From JAEUQQ01 sp963697285 (GTDB lineage: Bacteria; Acidobacteriota; Vicinamibacteria; Vicinamibacterales; JAFNAJ01), in NCBI GenBank assembly GCA_963697285.1, contig CAVONI010000003.1, forward strand, positions 1 to 64,000: a stretch of DNA of 64,000 nucleotides, written 5' to 3'. The stretch's first letter is position 1. Every line of letters begins with the position of its first letter. Below are positions 1 through 8,486 of this stretch, one piece after another. The notes under the pieces were generated by a model. It did no database searches, had not been told where the DNA came from, and saw only the letters and a list, made by a program, of their open reading frames with translations. The position numbers and the translations under genes were made by a program.

Positions 1-155
1 CCCTGCAGCGCCAGGGCCACCTCGTCGAGCATGGCTCGCACCTGCCGGGCCTTGCGGCGGTCCTCGTCGCGCAGGTGCGCGCCGGCGACGGCGACGTAGA
101 TCGCCTCCATCCACTTCTGGACGTCGTCGAGCGACACGGCCGGCAACGGGGTCAT
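1..155 (-). CDS. Hypothetical protein, N-terminal part only
   Basis: Reading frame that starts at an ATG at 155-153 and runs off the left edge, giving 51 residues. It begins MTPLPAVSLDDVQKWMEAIY and continues with a charged, helix-like stretch (DEDRRKARQVRAMLDE). Codon use is as GC-rich at third positions as in the clear genes. It is divergent from the methylmalonyl-CoA mutase operon, with about 170 bases between. I do not recognise a family from this fragment. The start is plausible but unproven. Confidence 0.45.
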   Translation of the reverse strand, partial: MTPLPAVSLDDVQKWMEAIYVAVAGAHLRDEDRRKARQVRAMLDEVALALQ

Positions 156-322
156 CGCGCGCAGGATAGCGCACCGCACCCTCGTCTCGGTGCGCCGAGT
201 GCGGGCGCCGACTGCCGGCGCCGTTGGGAGCGCCCTGCCGGGTGCGCAGAGGTCGCCCATTGCCCTTTCCGGCACGAAGCGAAGAAGATGTCGGTGCCTG
301 TACTGCGTGTGGAGCGTGCCTG

Positions 323-1720
323 ATGCCTCGTGTTGCCTTCCCGCCCGTCACGACTGCCGAATGGGATGCCGCCATCCAGCACGACCTGAAGGGTGCCGAC
401 TACCAGAAGACGCTCGTGTGGCAGCTCGACGAGGGCATCGCCGTCAAGCCGTACTACCGGAGCGACGACATCGGCGGCCTCGCCGCCGGCACACCACCAG
501 GCGTCTTCCCGTTCGAACGCGGCACCGGCGTGCCGTGGCAGGCGCTCGACCCGTCGTCGCTTCCTGAGGACGCCATCCGCGCCGATGCGCTGCACGACGC
601 GGGCGCACACGCGGTGCAGGAACTCGCGTATGCCATGGCGGCAGGCGTCGATCGGCTCGACACGGCGACCACGGCCGGCACGCCGCTCCTCGAGGCCGCG
701 GCCGGCACGGCGTTCGTCTTCGCGGTGGGCTCGACCTACTTCGTCGAGATCGCGAAGCTGCGCGCCGCCCGCGTGCTCTGGGCACAGGTCATGGCAGCGT
801 ACGGCGCCGGCGACGATCCACGGGCCGCGATGCGGCTTCACGTGCGCACGGGACGCGCCAACAAGAGCACGTGCGATCCATTCACCAACCTGCTCCGGTG
901 CACGACCGAGGCGATGTCTGCCGCGATCGGCGGAGCCGACACGGTCTCGGTCGAACCAGCCGGATTCGACGCGCACCTGGCCGACAACGTGTCGCGCATC
1001 CTCGACCACGAGTCGCACATGGCGGCGGTCACCGACCCGGCGGCGGGCTCGTACTACGTCGAGGCGCTGACCGAGATGCTGGCGCGCGAAGCGTGGCAGC
1101 TGTTCCAGCGGATCGAGCGCGAGGGGGGCTTCGCCGCCGCCGTCGCGAGCGGCACGGTCGCAGCGGCGGTGACGGCGACGCGCGAGGCCCGGGCCCGCGA
1201 GGTGGCGACGCGCGCGCGCACGCTCGTCGGCGTCAACAACTACCCCGACCTCACGGGACGTGGCGCGGGACCGGCGGCGCTCGAGGGCGACGATGCCCTG
1301 CTGTTCGGCGCCGAGCGGCTCGCGGCGCCGTTCGAACGCATCCGCGCGCGCACCGCGCGTCACGTCGAAGGCGGCGGCCGGGTTCCACGCGTGCGGCTCC
1401 TGACACGCGGCCCGGTGGCCGCCCGAAGCGCGCGTGCCAACTTCTGCCTGAACTTCTTCGGGTGCGCCGGGTTCGAGATCACCCAGGGCGAAGAGCTGGC
1501 CGACGCCGAACTCCTCGTCCTGTGCAGCGCCGACCGCGAGTACGTCGCACTGGCCCGGGCCATCGTGCCGGTGAGCCCCTGCCCGGTCATCGTGGCGGGC
1601 CAGCCGGCGGACCAGGTCGAGGCCTTGCGCGCGGCCGGCGTCGAAGGCTTCGTCCATGCCGGCAGCGATGCCGTGCAGACACTGACCCACTGGCAGGATC
1701 GATTCGGCCTCAGGCCGTAA
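323..1720 (+). CDS. mutA: Methylmalonyl-CoA mutase small (beta) subunit
   Basis: Non-catalytic partner of the adenosylcobalamin-dependent mutase that interconverts methylmalonyl-CoA and succinyl-CoA. The 465-residue product opens with the family-typical ...HDLKGADYQKTL and KPYYRSDD. It then carries the barrel segments FVEIAKLRAARVLWAQ and VTDPAAGSYYVE that recur in the large subunit downstream. The C-terminal flavodoxin-like part has no DxHxxG cobalamin motif, as expected for the small subunit. It is short compared with the roughly 600-residue proteobacterial/actinobacterial form, with part of the first barrel half missing, as in Bacteroidetes-type small subunits. ATG 323 was chosen because GGAG lies 8 bases upstream and upstream codons do not resemble the family. 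First gene of an operon with mutB and meaB. Confidence 0.9.
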   Translation: MPRVAFPPVTTAEWDAAIQHDLKGADYQKTLVWQLDEGIAVKPYYRSDDIGGLAAGTPPGVFPFERGTGVPWQALDPSSLPEDAIRADALHDAGAHAVQELAYAMAAGVDRLDTATTAGTPLLEAAAGTAFVFAVGSTYFVEIAKLRAARVLWAQVMAAYGAGDDPRAAMRLHVRTGRANKSTCDPFTNLLRCTTEAMSAAIGGADTVSVEPAGFDAHLADNVSRILDHESHMAAVTDPAAGSYYVEALTEMLAREAWQLFQRIEREGGFAAAVASGTVAAAVTATREARAREVATRARTLVGVNNYPDLTGRGAGPAALEGDDALLFGAERLAAPFERIRARTARHVEGGGRVPRVRLLTRGPVAARSARANFCLNFFGCAGFEITQGEELADAELLVLCSADREYVALARAIVPVSPCPVIVAGQPADQVEALRAAGVEGFVHAGSDAVQTLTHWQDRFGLRP

Positions 1721-1764
1721 CCCGGCAGCACGGGCTCACGGCACGGCCACGAGTGCGACACGAC

Positions 1765-3912
1765 ATGAGACCTGACTTCTCCACCATCGACTTTGCCCGC
1801 CCCGCGCCGGCGTCCTCGGCCGCGCGGGGGGCCCAGCCGCGGGCACCATGGCAGACGGCCGAGCACATCGCGGTGCAACCGTTCTACACGGCGACCGATC
1901 TCGACGGCCTCGACCACCTCGACTACGCCGCCGGCATCCCGCCGTTCCTGCGCGGCCCGTATTCCGCGATGTACGCGCTGCAACCCTGGACCATCCGGCA
2001 ATACGCGGGCTTTTCGACGGCCGAAGACTCGAACGCGTTCTACCGCCGCAACCTCGCCGCCGGGCAGAAGGGCCTGTCGGTCGCCTTCGACCTCGCGACG
2101 CATCGCGGCTACGACTCCGACAACGAGCGCGTCGTCGGCGATGTCGGCAAGGCCGGCGTGGCTATCGACTCGGTCGAAGACATGAAGATCCTCTTCGACC
2201 AGATCCCGCTCGACCGCATGTCGGTCTCCATGACCATGAACGGCGCCGTGCTGCCGATCATGGCGTTCTACATCGTCGCCGCCGAGGAGCAGGGCGTGGC
2301 GCCCTCGGCGTTGAGCGGGACGATCCAGAACGACATCCTCAAGGAGTTCATGGTCCGCAACACCTACATCTACCCGCCCGCTCCGTCGATGCGGATCATC
2401 GGCGACATCTTCAGGTACTGCGCTGCCGAGATGCCGAAGTTCAACGCGATCTCGATCAGCGGCTACCACATGCAGGAAGCCGGAGCCACGGCCGACATCG
2501 AGCTGGCGTATACGCTCGCCGATGGGCTCGAGTACCTGCGTGCGGGCATCAGCGCCGGCCTCGATGTCGATGGCTTCGCGCCACGCCTCTCGTTCTTCTG
2601 GGCGATCGGCATGAACCACTTCATGGAGATCGCCAAACTGCGCGCCGCGCGCGTGCTGTGGGCGACCCTCGTGAGGGACTTCGCGCCGAAGAACCCCAAG
2701 TCGATGGCGCTGCGGACCCACTCGCAGACGTCGGGATGGAGCCTCACGGCGCAGGACGCGTTCAACAACGTGACGCGCACCTGCGTCGAGGCGCTCGCGG
2801 CCGTGCTCGGGCACACGCAGTCGCTGCACACGAACGCGCTCGACGAAGCCATCGCCCTGCCCAGCGACTTCTCGGCGCGGATCGCGCGCAACACGCAGAT
2901 TTACCTGCAGGAAGAGACCGGCATCACCCGCGTCGTGGATCCATGGGCCGGCTCGTACTACGTCGAGCGCCTGACCCACGAGCTGATGGAACGGGCGTGG
3001 TCGCACATCCAGGAAGTCGAGGCGCTCGGCGGGATGACGCGCGCCATCGAGACGGGCCTTCCGAAGATGCGCATCGAAGAGGCCTCGGCACGCCGGCAGG
3101 CCCGCATCGACGCCGGGCGCGAAGTCATCGTCGGCGTCAACATGTACCGCCGCGACCACGATGCGCCGCTCGACGTGCTCGAGGTCGACAACCGCGCCGT
3201 GCGTGCCAACCAGGTGCGCCGCCTCGACGAGATCAGGCGGAGCCGGAACGCCGCGACCGTCGAGCAGACGCTCGACGCGCTCACGCGCTGCGCCGAGACC
3301 GGCGACGGCAACCTCCTCGGGCTGACGATCGATGCGGCGCGCGCGCGTGCCACGCTGGGCGAGATCTCCGACGCCCTCGAGCGCGTGTTCGGGAGGTACC
3401 AGGCCGTGAACCGGACGATTGCAGGCATCTACTCGTCGGAGAGCGAGAGCGATCCCGAGTTCATCCGCGCGCGCGAGCGCGCGGCCACGTTCGCCGAAGT
3501 CGAGGGGCGGCGCCCGCGGATGCTCATCGCCAAGCTCGGGCAGGATGGACACGACCGCGGCGCCAAGGTCATCGCCACGGCGTTTGCCGACCTGGGATTC
3601 GACGTCGACATGGGCCCGCTCTTCCAGACGCCCGCCGAAGCCGCGCGGATGGCCGCCGAGAACGACGTGCACGTGCTCGGCGTCTCGAGCCTCGCCGGCG
3701 GCCACAAGACGCTCGTGCCCGAGGTGATCGCACAGCTCAAGGCGCTCGGCCGTCCCGACATCCTCGTGGTCGTCGGAGGCGTCATCCCGCCTCGCGACTA
3801 CGAGGGCTTGCGCAGCGAGGGTGTGGCGGCGGTGTTCGGGCCCGGCAGCGTGATCCCTGTCTGCGCGCAACAGATCCTCGATGCGCTCATGGGCACGACG
3901 CGTGCGGCCTGA
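1765..3912 (+). CDS. mutB: Methylmalonyl-CoA mutase large (alpha) subunit
   Basis: Catalytic B12 subunit, 715 residues, close to the usual 710-730. The N-terminal TIM barrel includes the substrate-binding stretch around SVSMTMNGAVLPIMAFYI and the repeated FMEIAKLRAARVLW. The C-terminal cobalamin domain has GQDGHDRGAK, the D594-G-H596-x-x-G motif whose histidine is the lower ligand of cobalt. This is followed by GVSSLAGGHKTL and VVGGVIP of the B12-binding Rossmann fold. ATG 1765 follows mutA by 44 bases. Together with mutA and meaB it implies propionate or odd-chain/branched-chain catabolism, or the reverse reaction. No cobalamin riboswitch is visible upstream. Confidence 0.96.
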   Translation: MRPDFSTIDFARPAPASSAARGAQPRAPWQTAEHIAVQPFYTATDLDGLDHLDYAAGIPPFLRGPYSAMYALQPWTIRQYAGFSTAEDSNAFYRRNLAAGQKGLSVAFDLATHRGYDSDNERVVGDVGKAGVAIDSVEDMKILFDQIPLDRMSVSMTMNGAVLPIMAFYIVAAEEQGVAPSALSGTIQNDILKEFMVRNTYIYPPAPSMRIIGDIFRYCAAEMPKFNAISISGYHMQEAGATADIELAYTLADGLEYLRAGISAGLDVDGFAPRLSFFWAIGMNHFMEIAKLRAARVLWATLVRDFAPKNPKSMALRTHSQTSGWSLTAQDAFNNVTRTCVEALAAVLGHTQSLHTNALDEAIALPSDFSARIARNTQIYLQEETGITRVVDPWAGSYYVERLTHELMERAWSHIQEVEALGGMTRAIETGLPKMRIEEASARRQARIDAGREVIVGVNMYRRDHDAPLDVLEVDNRAVRANQVRRLDEIRRSRNAATVEQTLDALTRCAETGDGNLLGLTIDAARARATLGEISDALERVFGRYQAVNRTIAGIYSSESESDPEFIRARERAATFAEVEGRRPRMLIAKLGQDGHDRGAKVIATAFADLGFDVDMGPLFQTPAEAARMAAENDVHVLGVSSLAGGHKTLVPEVIAQLKALGRPDILVVVGGVIPPRDYEGLRSEGVAAVFGPGSVIPVCAQQILDALMGTTRAA

Positions 3913-4912
3913 ACCGCACGCGCCCCGACGCCTGTCGCTCTCGCGCTATGTCGAGGGCGTGCTCGCGGGCGATCGCGTCGTGCTGGCGCGCGCCATCACC
4001 CTCGTCGAGAGCCAGCGGCAGGCCGACGCCGAACTGGCGGGCGCGTTGCTCGATACCGTGATCCCGCACACGGGTCGATCGCACCGCGTGGGCATCACCG
4101 GCGTTCCCGGCGTCGGCAAGAGCACCTTCATCGACGCGCTCGGCATGCACCTGGTGCGCGAACGCAACGAGCGCGTCGCCGTGCTCAGCGTGGATCCGTC
4201 GAGCCCGGTGTCGGGCGGCAGCATCCTCGGCGACAAGACACGGATGGCGCGCCTCGCCGTCGAGCCACGCGCCTTCATCCGGCCGTCGCCGGCCCGCGGG
4301 CACCTCGGCGGCGTGGCCCCCCGCACGCGCGAAACGATCCTGCTCTGCGAAGCGGCCGGCTTCGAGAACGTGCTCGTCGAAACCGTCGGCGTCGGTCAGT
4401 CGGAGACGGCGGTGCGGTCGATGACCGACTTCTTCCTGCTGCTGATGCTGGCCGGCGCAGGCGACGAACTGCAGGGCATCAAGCGCGGCATCATCGAGAT
4501 GGTCGACGGCATGGCCATCACCAAGGCCGATGGCGACAATCGTCGCGCGGCCGAGCGCGCGCGCGTCGAGTATGCCGGCGCACTCCATCTCTTCCCCGCG
4601 TCTGCCGATGGCTGGACGCCACGGGTGCTGACCTGCTCGGCGTTGGACGGCGTAGGAATCGAGGCGGTGTGGGCGATGGTGCTCGACCACCGCGCGATGC
4701 TCACCTCGAGCGGCCACCTGGCCGAACGCCGTCGAGGCCAGGCGCGCGAGTGGCTGCACGAGCTGATTCTCTCGGGCCTGGGCGACATGCTGCGCACCGA
4801 CGTGCGCGCGCGCCACCTGCTCGCCGCGCTCGAACCCGCGGTGACCGATGGCTCGATGTCGGCCTTCACCGCCGCGCGCAGCGTGCTCGACCTGTTCCGC
4901 GGCGACCGCTGA
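3881..4912 (+). CDS. meaB: Methylmalonyl-CoA mutase-associated GTPase MeaB (ArgK/YgfD family)
   Basis: G3E-type P-loop GTPase that protects and reloads the mutase with adenosylcobalamin. It shows Walker A GVPGVGKST, the family signatures SVDPSSPVSGGSILGDKTRM and FIRPSPARGHLGG, the ETVGVGQSE switch region, and TKAD in place of the usual NKAD. Length 343 residues is normal. ATG 3881 overlaps the mutB end by 32 bases; a GTG at 3902 (overlap 11) is an equally good start and would remove seven unconserved residues. The overlap indicates translational coupling to mutB. Confidence 0.94.
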   Translation: MRSWARRVRPEPHAPRRLSLSRYVEGVLAGDRVVLARAITLVESQRQADAELAGALLDTVIPHTGRSHRVGITGVPGVGKSTFIDALGMHLVRERNERVAVLSVDPSSPVSGGSILGDKTRMARLAVEPRAFIRPSPARGHLGGVAPRTRETILLCEAAGFENVLVETVGVGQSETAVRSMTDFFLLLMLAGAGDELQGIKRGIIEMVDGMAITKADGDNRRAAERARVEYAGALHLFPASADGWTPRVLTCSALDGVGIEAVWAMVLDHRAMLTSSGHLAERRRGQAREWLHELILSGLGDMLRTDVRARHLLAALEPAVTDGSMSAFTAARSVLDLFRGDR

Positions 4913-4930
4913 GCGGGGGCGAAGGAACGG

Positions 4931-4950
4931 CGAGGCGGCTGGCCGCCTCG
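4931..4950. terminator. Hairpin between convergent meaB and symporter genes
   Basis: Perfect 8-bp stem CGAGGCGG / CCGCCTCG with a CTGG tetraloop, in the 65-base gap where the two genes converge. There is no clear U-tract on either strand, which is common in very GC-rich genomes. Probably a bidirectional terminator. Confidence 0.5.
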
Positions 4951-4977
4951 ATCCACGGGGCGGCCAGTGGTGGGACG

Positions 4978-6342
4978 TCAGGCGCGCGCAGGCCGGCTGA
5001 AGAAGTCCTTGATCAGGCGCCGCAACAGCGCGAGCGATCCGAGCACCGCGATCAGGTTGGGGATCGCCATCATCCCGTTGAGCGTGTCGGCGACGTCCCA
5101 CACGAGGTGCAGCGAGCCCACCGCGCCGAGGTAGACGAACACCAGCCAGAGCAACCGGTACGGCATCGCGGCCCGCGTCCCGAACAGGTAGACGACCCCC
5201 GTTTCGCCGTAGTAGCTCCAGCCGATGAGCGTCGAGAAAGAGAACAGCAGCACGCCGCCCGTGACGACGATGTCGCCCCAGGCGCCCGGCAGACCGGTCT
5301 CGAATGCCTTGGCCGACAGCGCCGCGCCTGTCGCGCCGCTATCCCAGGTGCCGGTCACCAGGATCACCAGGCCCGTCGTCGTGCAGATCAGGATGGTGTC
5401 GACGAACACCTCGAAAATGCCGTACATCCCCTGCCGCACGGGATGGTCGGTGTCGGCAACCGAATGCACCATCGGCGCGCTGCCGAGGCCAGCCTCGTTC
5501 GAGAACAGGCCGCGCGCGACACCGTAGCGCAAGGCCATCGCCATCGTGCTGCCAGCGAACCCTCCCGCAGCGGCCGTGCCGGTGAACGCCCCGTCGATCA
5601 CGAGCGCCAGAACGTGCGGCAACTGCCCCATGTGGGTGACCAGGATGACGAATCCGCCACCGAGATACAGCAGCGCCATGAACGGCACCATGACCTGCGT
5701 GACCTCGCCGATGCGCGTGATGCCGCCGAGGATGACAACCGCGGTGACGATCACCAGCACGATGCCCGTGATGGCCGGCGCAATGCCGAAGGTCGCGCGC
5801 AGGCTGTCGGCCACCGAGTTGGCCTGCACCATGTTGCCGATGCCGAAGGCCGCCATCGAGGTCAGCAGCGCGAACAGCGTGCCGAGCCACGGCAGGCCAA
5901 GGCCCTTCCGCAGGACGTACATCGCGCCACCGCGCATGATCCCCTTCGCGTCGGGCTCGCGGTAGTGCAGGGCGATGACGATCTCGGCGAACTTCGTCAC
6001 CATCCCCAGCACGCCCGACACCCAGAGCCAGAACAGCGCGCCCGGCCCGCCGATCGAGATGGCCGTGGCGACTCCCGCGATGTTCCCCACGCCGACCGTC
6101 GAGGCCAGGGCCGTCGACAGGGCCTGGAACGGGCTGACGTTGCCGACTCCGCCGCCGCGCTTCGTGAGGCGTCCCAGGACCTCCTTCATGGCGAACGGCA
6201 GGTATCGGAACTGCGCCCCGCCCGTGAGCACGGTCAGCAATGCCCCCGTACCCATGAGCAGCATGATCATGGGCAGGCCCCAGACATACCCGTTGAGCCA
6301 CGCATTCCAGGACGCCAGCATGTCGAGCATCGATATCCTCAT
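4978..6342 (-). CDS. Sodium:alanine (AGCS family) symporter
   Basis: Polytopic inner-membrane carrier of about 454 residues with 10-11 hydrophobic segments. AGCS hallmarks are VGNIAGVATAISIGGPGALFWLW, a GxGN...GGPGA signature region, and SNEAGLGSAPMVHS in the central loop. The N-terminus aligns with the family when started at ATG 6342 (MRISMLDML) or ATG 6330. An upstream GTG at 6372 would extend it further but leaves only about 40 bases before the divergent gene. Expected role is Na+- or H+-coupled uptake of alanine or glycine; the exact substrate cannot be read from sequence. Divergent from the oxidoreductase at 6415. Confidence 0.9.
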   Translation of the reverse strand: MRISMLDMLASWNAWLNGYVWGLPMIMLLMGTGALLTVLTGGAQFRYLPFAMKEVLGRLTKRGGGVGNVSPFQALSTALASTVGVGNIAGVATAISIGGPGALFWLWVSGVLGMVTKFAEIVIALHYREPDAKGIMRGGAMYVLRKGLGLPWLGTLFALLTSMAAFGIGNMVQANSVADSLRATFGIAPAITGIVLVIVTAVVILGGITRIGEVTQVMVPFMALLYLGGGFVILVTHMGQLPHVLALVIDGAFTGTAAAGGFAGSTMAMALRYGVARGLFSNEAGLGSAPMVHSVADTDHPVRQGMYGIFEVFVDTILICTTTGLVILVTGTWDSGATGAALSAKAFETGLPGAWGDIVVTGGVLLFSFSTLIGWSYYGETGVVYLFGTRAAMPYRLLWLVFVYLGAVGSLHLVWDVADTLNGMMAIPNLIAVLGSLALLRRLIKDFFSRPARA

Positions 6343-6414
6343 CGCAAACAGGGCGGCCAATGTGGTCGCCACCGGCCGGCATGATAGCCGCTTCCGTTAT
6401 CATTCGCGGCAGCC

Positions 6415-7476
6415 ATGCCCACAGACATTCGCGTCGGACTCGTCGGCTTCGGTCACGGCGGGGCCATCTTCCATGCCCCGCTCATCAGCACCACGCCGGG
6501 CCTCATCCTCGGCGCCATCGTCACCAACGATCGGGAAAAGCGGGCCCGGGCTGCGGCGGCGTATCCCGGCGTGCACATCGCGGGCAACGTGCAGGAACTG
6601 CTCGACGGTCCGGGGCGCGTCGATGTCCTCGTCATCGCGTCACCCAACCGCCTGCACGGCGCGCACGCGGTCGCCGCCCTCGACGCAGACATCGACGTGG
6701 TCATCGACAAGCCCATGGCGACGACCGCAGGCGAGGCACGCGCGCTGATCGCGCTGGCCGAGGCGCGCGGACGACTGTTGACGGTCTTCCAGAACCGGCG
6801 GTGGGACGGTGACATGCGCACCATCCAGCGGCTCGTGCGCGAGGGGCGCCTCGGCGACATCCACCGGTTCGAGTCGAGGTTCGAGCGCTGGCGGCCCGTC
6901 CCGCGCGCGACGTGGCGCGACAGCGGAGCGCCAGGTGAAGCCGGTGGCCTCCTGTTCGATCTCGGCAGTCATCTCATCGACCAGGCCCTGCAGTTGTTCG
7001 GCGACGTGTCGCTGGTGTACGGCGAGGTCGATGGCCGCCGCGACGGCGCAGCGGTCGATGACGATGTGTTCGTCGCGCTGACGCATACCGGGGGCGTGCG
7101 ATCGCATCTCTGGGCTACGCAGTTGGCCGCGTTCGCGGGTCCGCGTTTCGTCGTGCGGGGTCGCGCGGGCAGCTACGAGAAGTGGGGACTCGACGTGCAG
7201 GAAGAGGCGCTGAAGCGCGGCGAGCGGCCTGGGGACATCGGATGGGGCGCCGAGCCCGAGAGCGCCTGGGGCCGCCTGCACGATGGGACGTCGGTGGCGC
7301 CGATCGAGACCGAGCGCGGCGACTACGGTGCGTTTTACCGGCAGTTGGTCGCGGCGGTCAGGCGTGAGGGGCCAGTGCCGGTCGACCCGCGCGATGCCGT
7401 GCGGGGACTCGAGATCATCGAGGCGGTGCGGCGGTCGAGCAACGAGCGGCGGACGGTGGTGATAGTCGGGGGCTGA
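6415..7476 (+). CDS. Gfo/Idh/MocA family NAD(P)-dependent oxidoreductase
   Basis: 353 residues. An N-terminal Rossmann domain (VGLVGFGHGGAIFH, a GxGxxG-like loop with GFGHGG) is followed by VDVLVIASPNRLHG and the family motif IDKPMA at about residues 98-103, whose lysine is usually catalytic. The C-terminal substrate domain has LFDLGSHLIDQAL, with the conserved histidine. It resembles the YdgJ/YvaA-type sugar or polyol dehydrogenases. The substrate is not evident and no sugar operon surrounds it. The 72-base gap shared with the divergent symporter may hold both promoters. Confidence 0.88.
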   Translation: MPTDIRVGLVGFGHGGAIFHAPLISTTPGLILGAIVTNDREKRARAAAAYPGVHIAGNVQELLDGPGRVDVLVIASPNRLHGAHAVAALDADIDVVIDKPMATTAGEARALIALAEARGRLLTVFQNRRWDGDMRTIQRLVREGRLGDIHRFESRFERWRPVPRATWRDSGAPGEAGGLLFDLGSHLIDQALQLFGDVSLVYGEVDGRRDGAAVDDDVFVALTHTGGVRSHLWATQLAAFAGPRFVVRGRAGSYEKWGLDVQEEALKRGERPGDIGWGAEPESAWGRLHDGTSVAPIETERGDYGAFYRQLVAAVRREGPVPVDPRDAVRGLEIIEAVRRSSNERRTVVIVGG

Positions 7477-7847
7477 CTACCGTCCATCTGATTGCAGTGC
7501 TCCCCGGATTCCGTGCCCGAACTTCAGGTTCGCTTCGCCGACCGGGATCGGTGCCTGGTGCGCGGGGGTGGGGCGTTCGCGCAGCGGGAACAGGTCGAAG
7601 GTGCCGGCGAGATGCTCGACACAGCGGGCGGCCAGGGCCAGCAGCCTGGTGTCGAATCGATGGACATATCCTGGGTTACTATGCTCACGCTCAGTGTGGA
7701 TCGGATGTAATGTCTGAGCCTTTATCCAGCTACTCTCACTACCTGTGACGGGGACGTTACAGAGGCGATGAAGTTCACCAGCTCCGCACCTGGTGCTCTG
7801 GTTCAGCAGTAGGTTCTTCTCTCTGTTGTTTTGGAAGGCTTGGGTTC
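7477..7847. other. Gap with possible gene remnant and AT-richer patch
   Basis: About 370 bases without a convincing intact gene. On the minus strand, 7477-7680 is an open frame with host-like GC-rich third positions, ending ...VGEANLKFGHGIRGALQSDG and stop. It looks like the C-terminal 65 or so residues of a degraded gene, family not recognised. Upstream of it (about 7660-7850) the DNA is markedly richer in A and T than the rest of the window. That patch abuts the toxin-like gene at 7848. This suggests an insertion or deletion junction. Confidence 0.3.
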
Positions 7848-8123
7848 TCATTCTATCGAGAACCCCGGCCCGTGCGACCGCAAGACCGGCCATTGCGCAT
7901 TCCCGAGCACAATAATCGCGATCGTGCGGTCCGACAGGTTCTGTTGGTAGCGGAGGTTCTTGTCGGTGGTGACCAGCACGTCAAAGCCGGCGGCTTCGGC
8001 AGCGGTGAGCAGGTCGCCATTCTTGAACGTGTCCCACCCCTGCGCTTTGGCCTCCCTGACGGTATGGCCTGTCAGGCAGGATCGCAGTGGCGCTGGCGTG
8101 CCGTGGTCGAAGAGGATGCGCAT
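7848..8123 (-). CDS. DUF5615 (PIN-like) protein, probable toxin of a toxin-antitoxin pair
   Basis: 91 residues, starting MRILFDHGTPAPL, the typical DUF5615 opening in which the early Asp is a likely metal ligand. It continues with GWDTFKNGDLL and VLVTTDKNLRYQQ, a second acidic site (TTDKN). This is the compact PIN-like fold seen next to DUF433 genes. The start codon overlaps the stop of the DUF433 gene (TGATG), so the two are translated together. Predicted nuclease activity is from family inference only. Confidence 0.8.
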   Translation of the reverse strand: MRILFDHGTPAPLRSCLTGHTVREAKAQGWDTFKNGDLLTAAEAAGFDVLVTTDKNLRYQQNLSDRTIAIIVLGNAQWPVLRSHGPGFSIE

Positions 8124-8356
8124 CAGCGCCCGGGCACAGGCGCTTCAAGGCTGCGCGCGGCGAACTCGATGACCGCCTTGACTTGTTCGGGGGTCACGTC
8201 GAACCACTCGACGATCTCGTCGATGGTGGCGCCCGCTTCGAGGTTGTCGAAGACCACCGACACCGGCATGCGCGTGTTCTTGAACACCCAGGCGCCGCTG
8301 ACCTTGCCGGGGATGCTCTCGACCGCCGGGCACTGCCACCAATCAAGCAGAGGCAT
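8123..8356 (-). CDS. DUF433 family protein, probable antitoxin
   Basis: 77 residues from ATG 8356, preceded by the strongest Shine-Dalgarno in the region (GGAGGAAGG, 5 bases before ATG). That is why the shorter start was chosen over an upstream one at 8422. Contents match DUF433: CPAVESIPGKVSGAWVFKNT, the TRMPVSVVFDNLEAGATIDE block, then the helix-turn-helix-like EWFDVTPEQVKAVIEFA. DUF433 proteins usually precede DUF5615 proteins and are thought to be DNA-binding antitoxins. First gene of a two-gene unit. Confidence 0.82.
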   Translation of the reverse strand: MPLLDWWQCPAVESIPGKVSGAWVFKNTRMPVSVVFDNLEAGATIDEIVEWFDVTPEQVKAVIEFAARSLEAPVPGR

Positions 8357-8486
8357 CTCTACCTTCCTCCGGAATCTCAGTCTACGGGATCCCGTCTCCG
8401 CCGTCATGGCTTCGAGCGTCAAGTGGGAGGAAGCGCTCGTCCGCCGGCCAGCTCATGGTGTTCTTGCACTCGACGGAGTCCACCCG

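Noticed and set aside
1..322. Cobalamin riboswitch before the mutase operon
   Set aside because: No B12-box (GCCACTG) or pseudoknot pattern is visible between the divergent genes.
1360..3870. 836-codon minus-strand frame opposite mutB
   Set aside because: Same GC-driven shadow; conserved mutase motifs lie on the plus strand.
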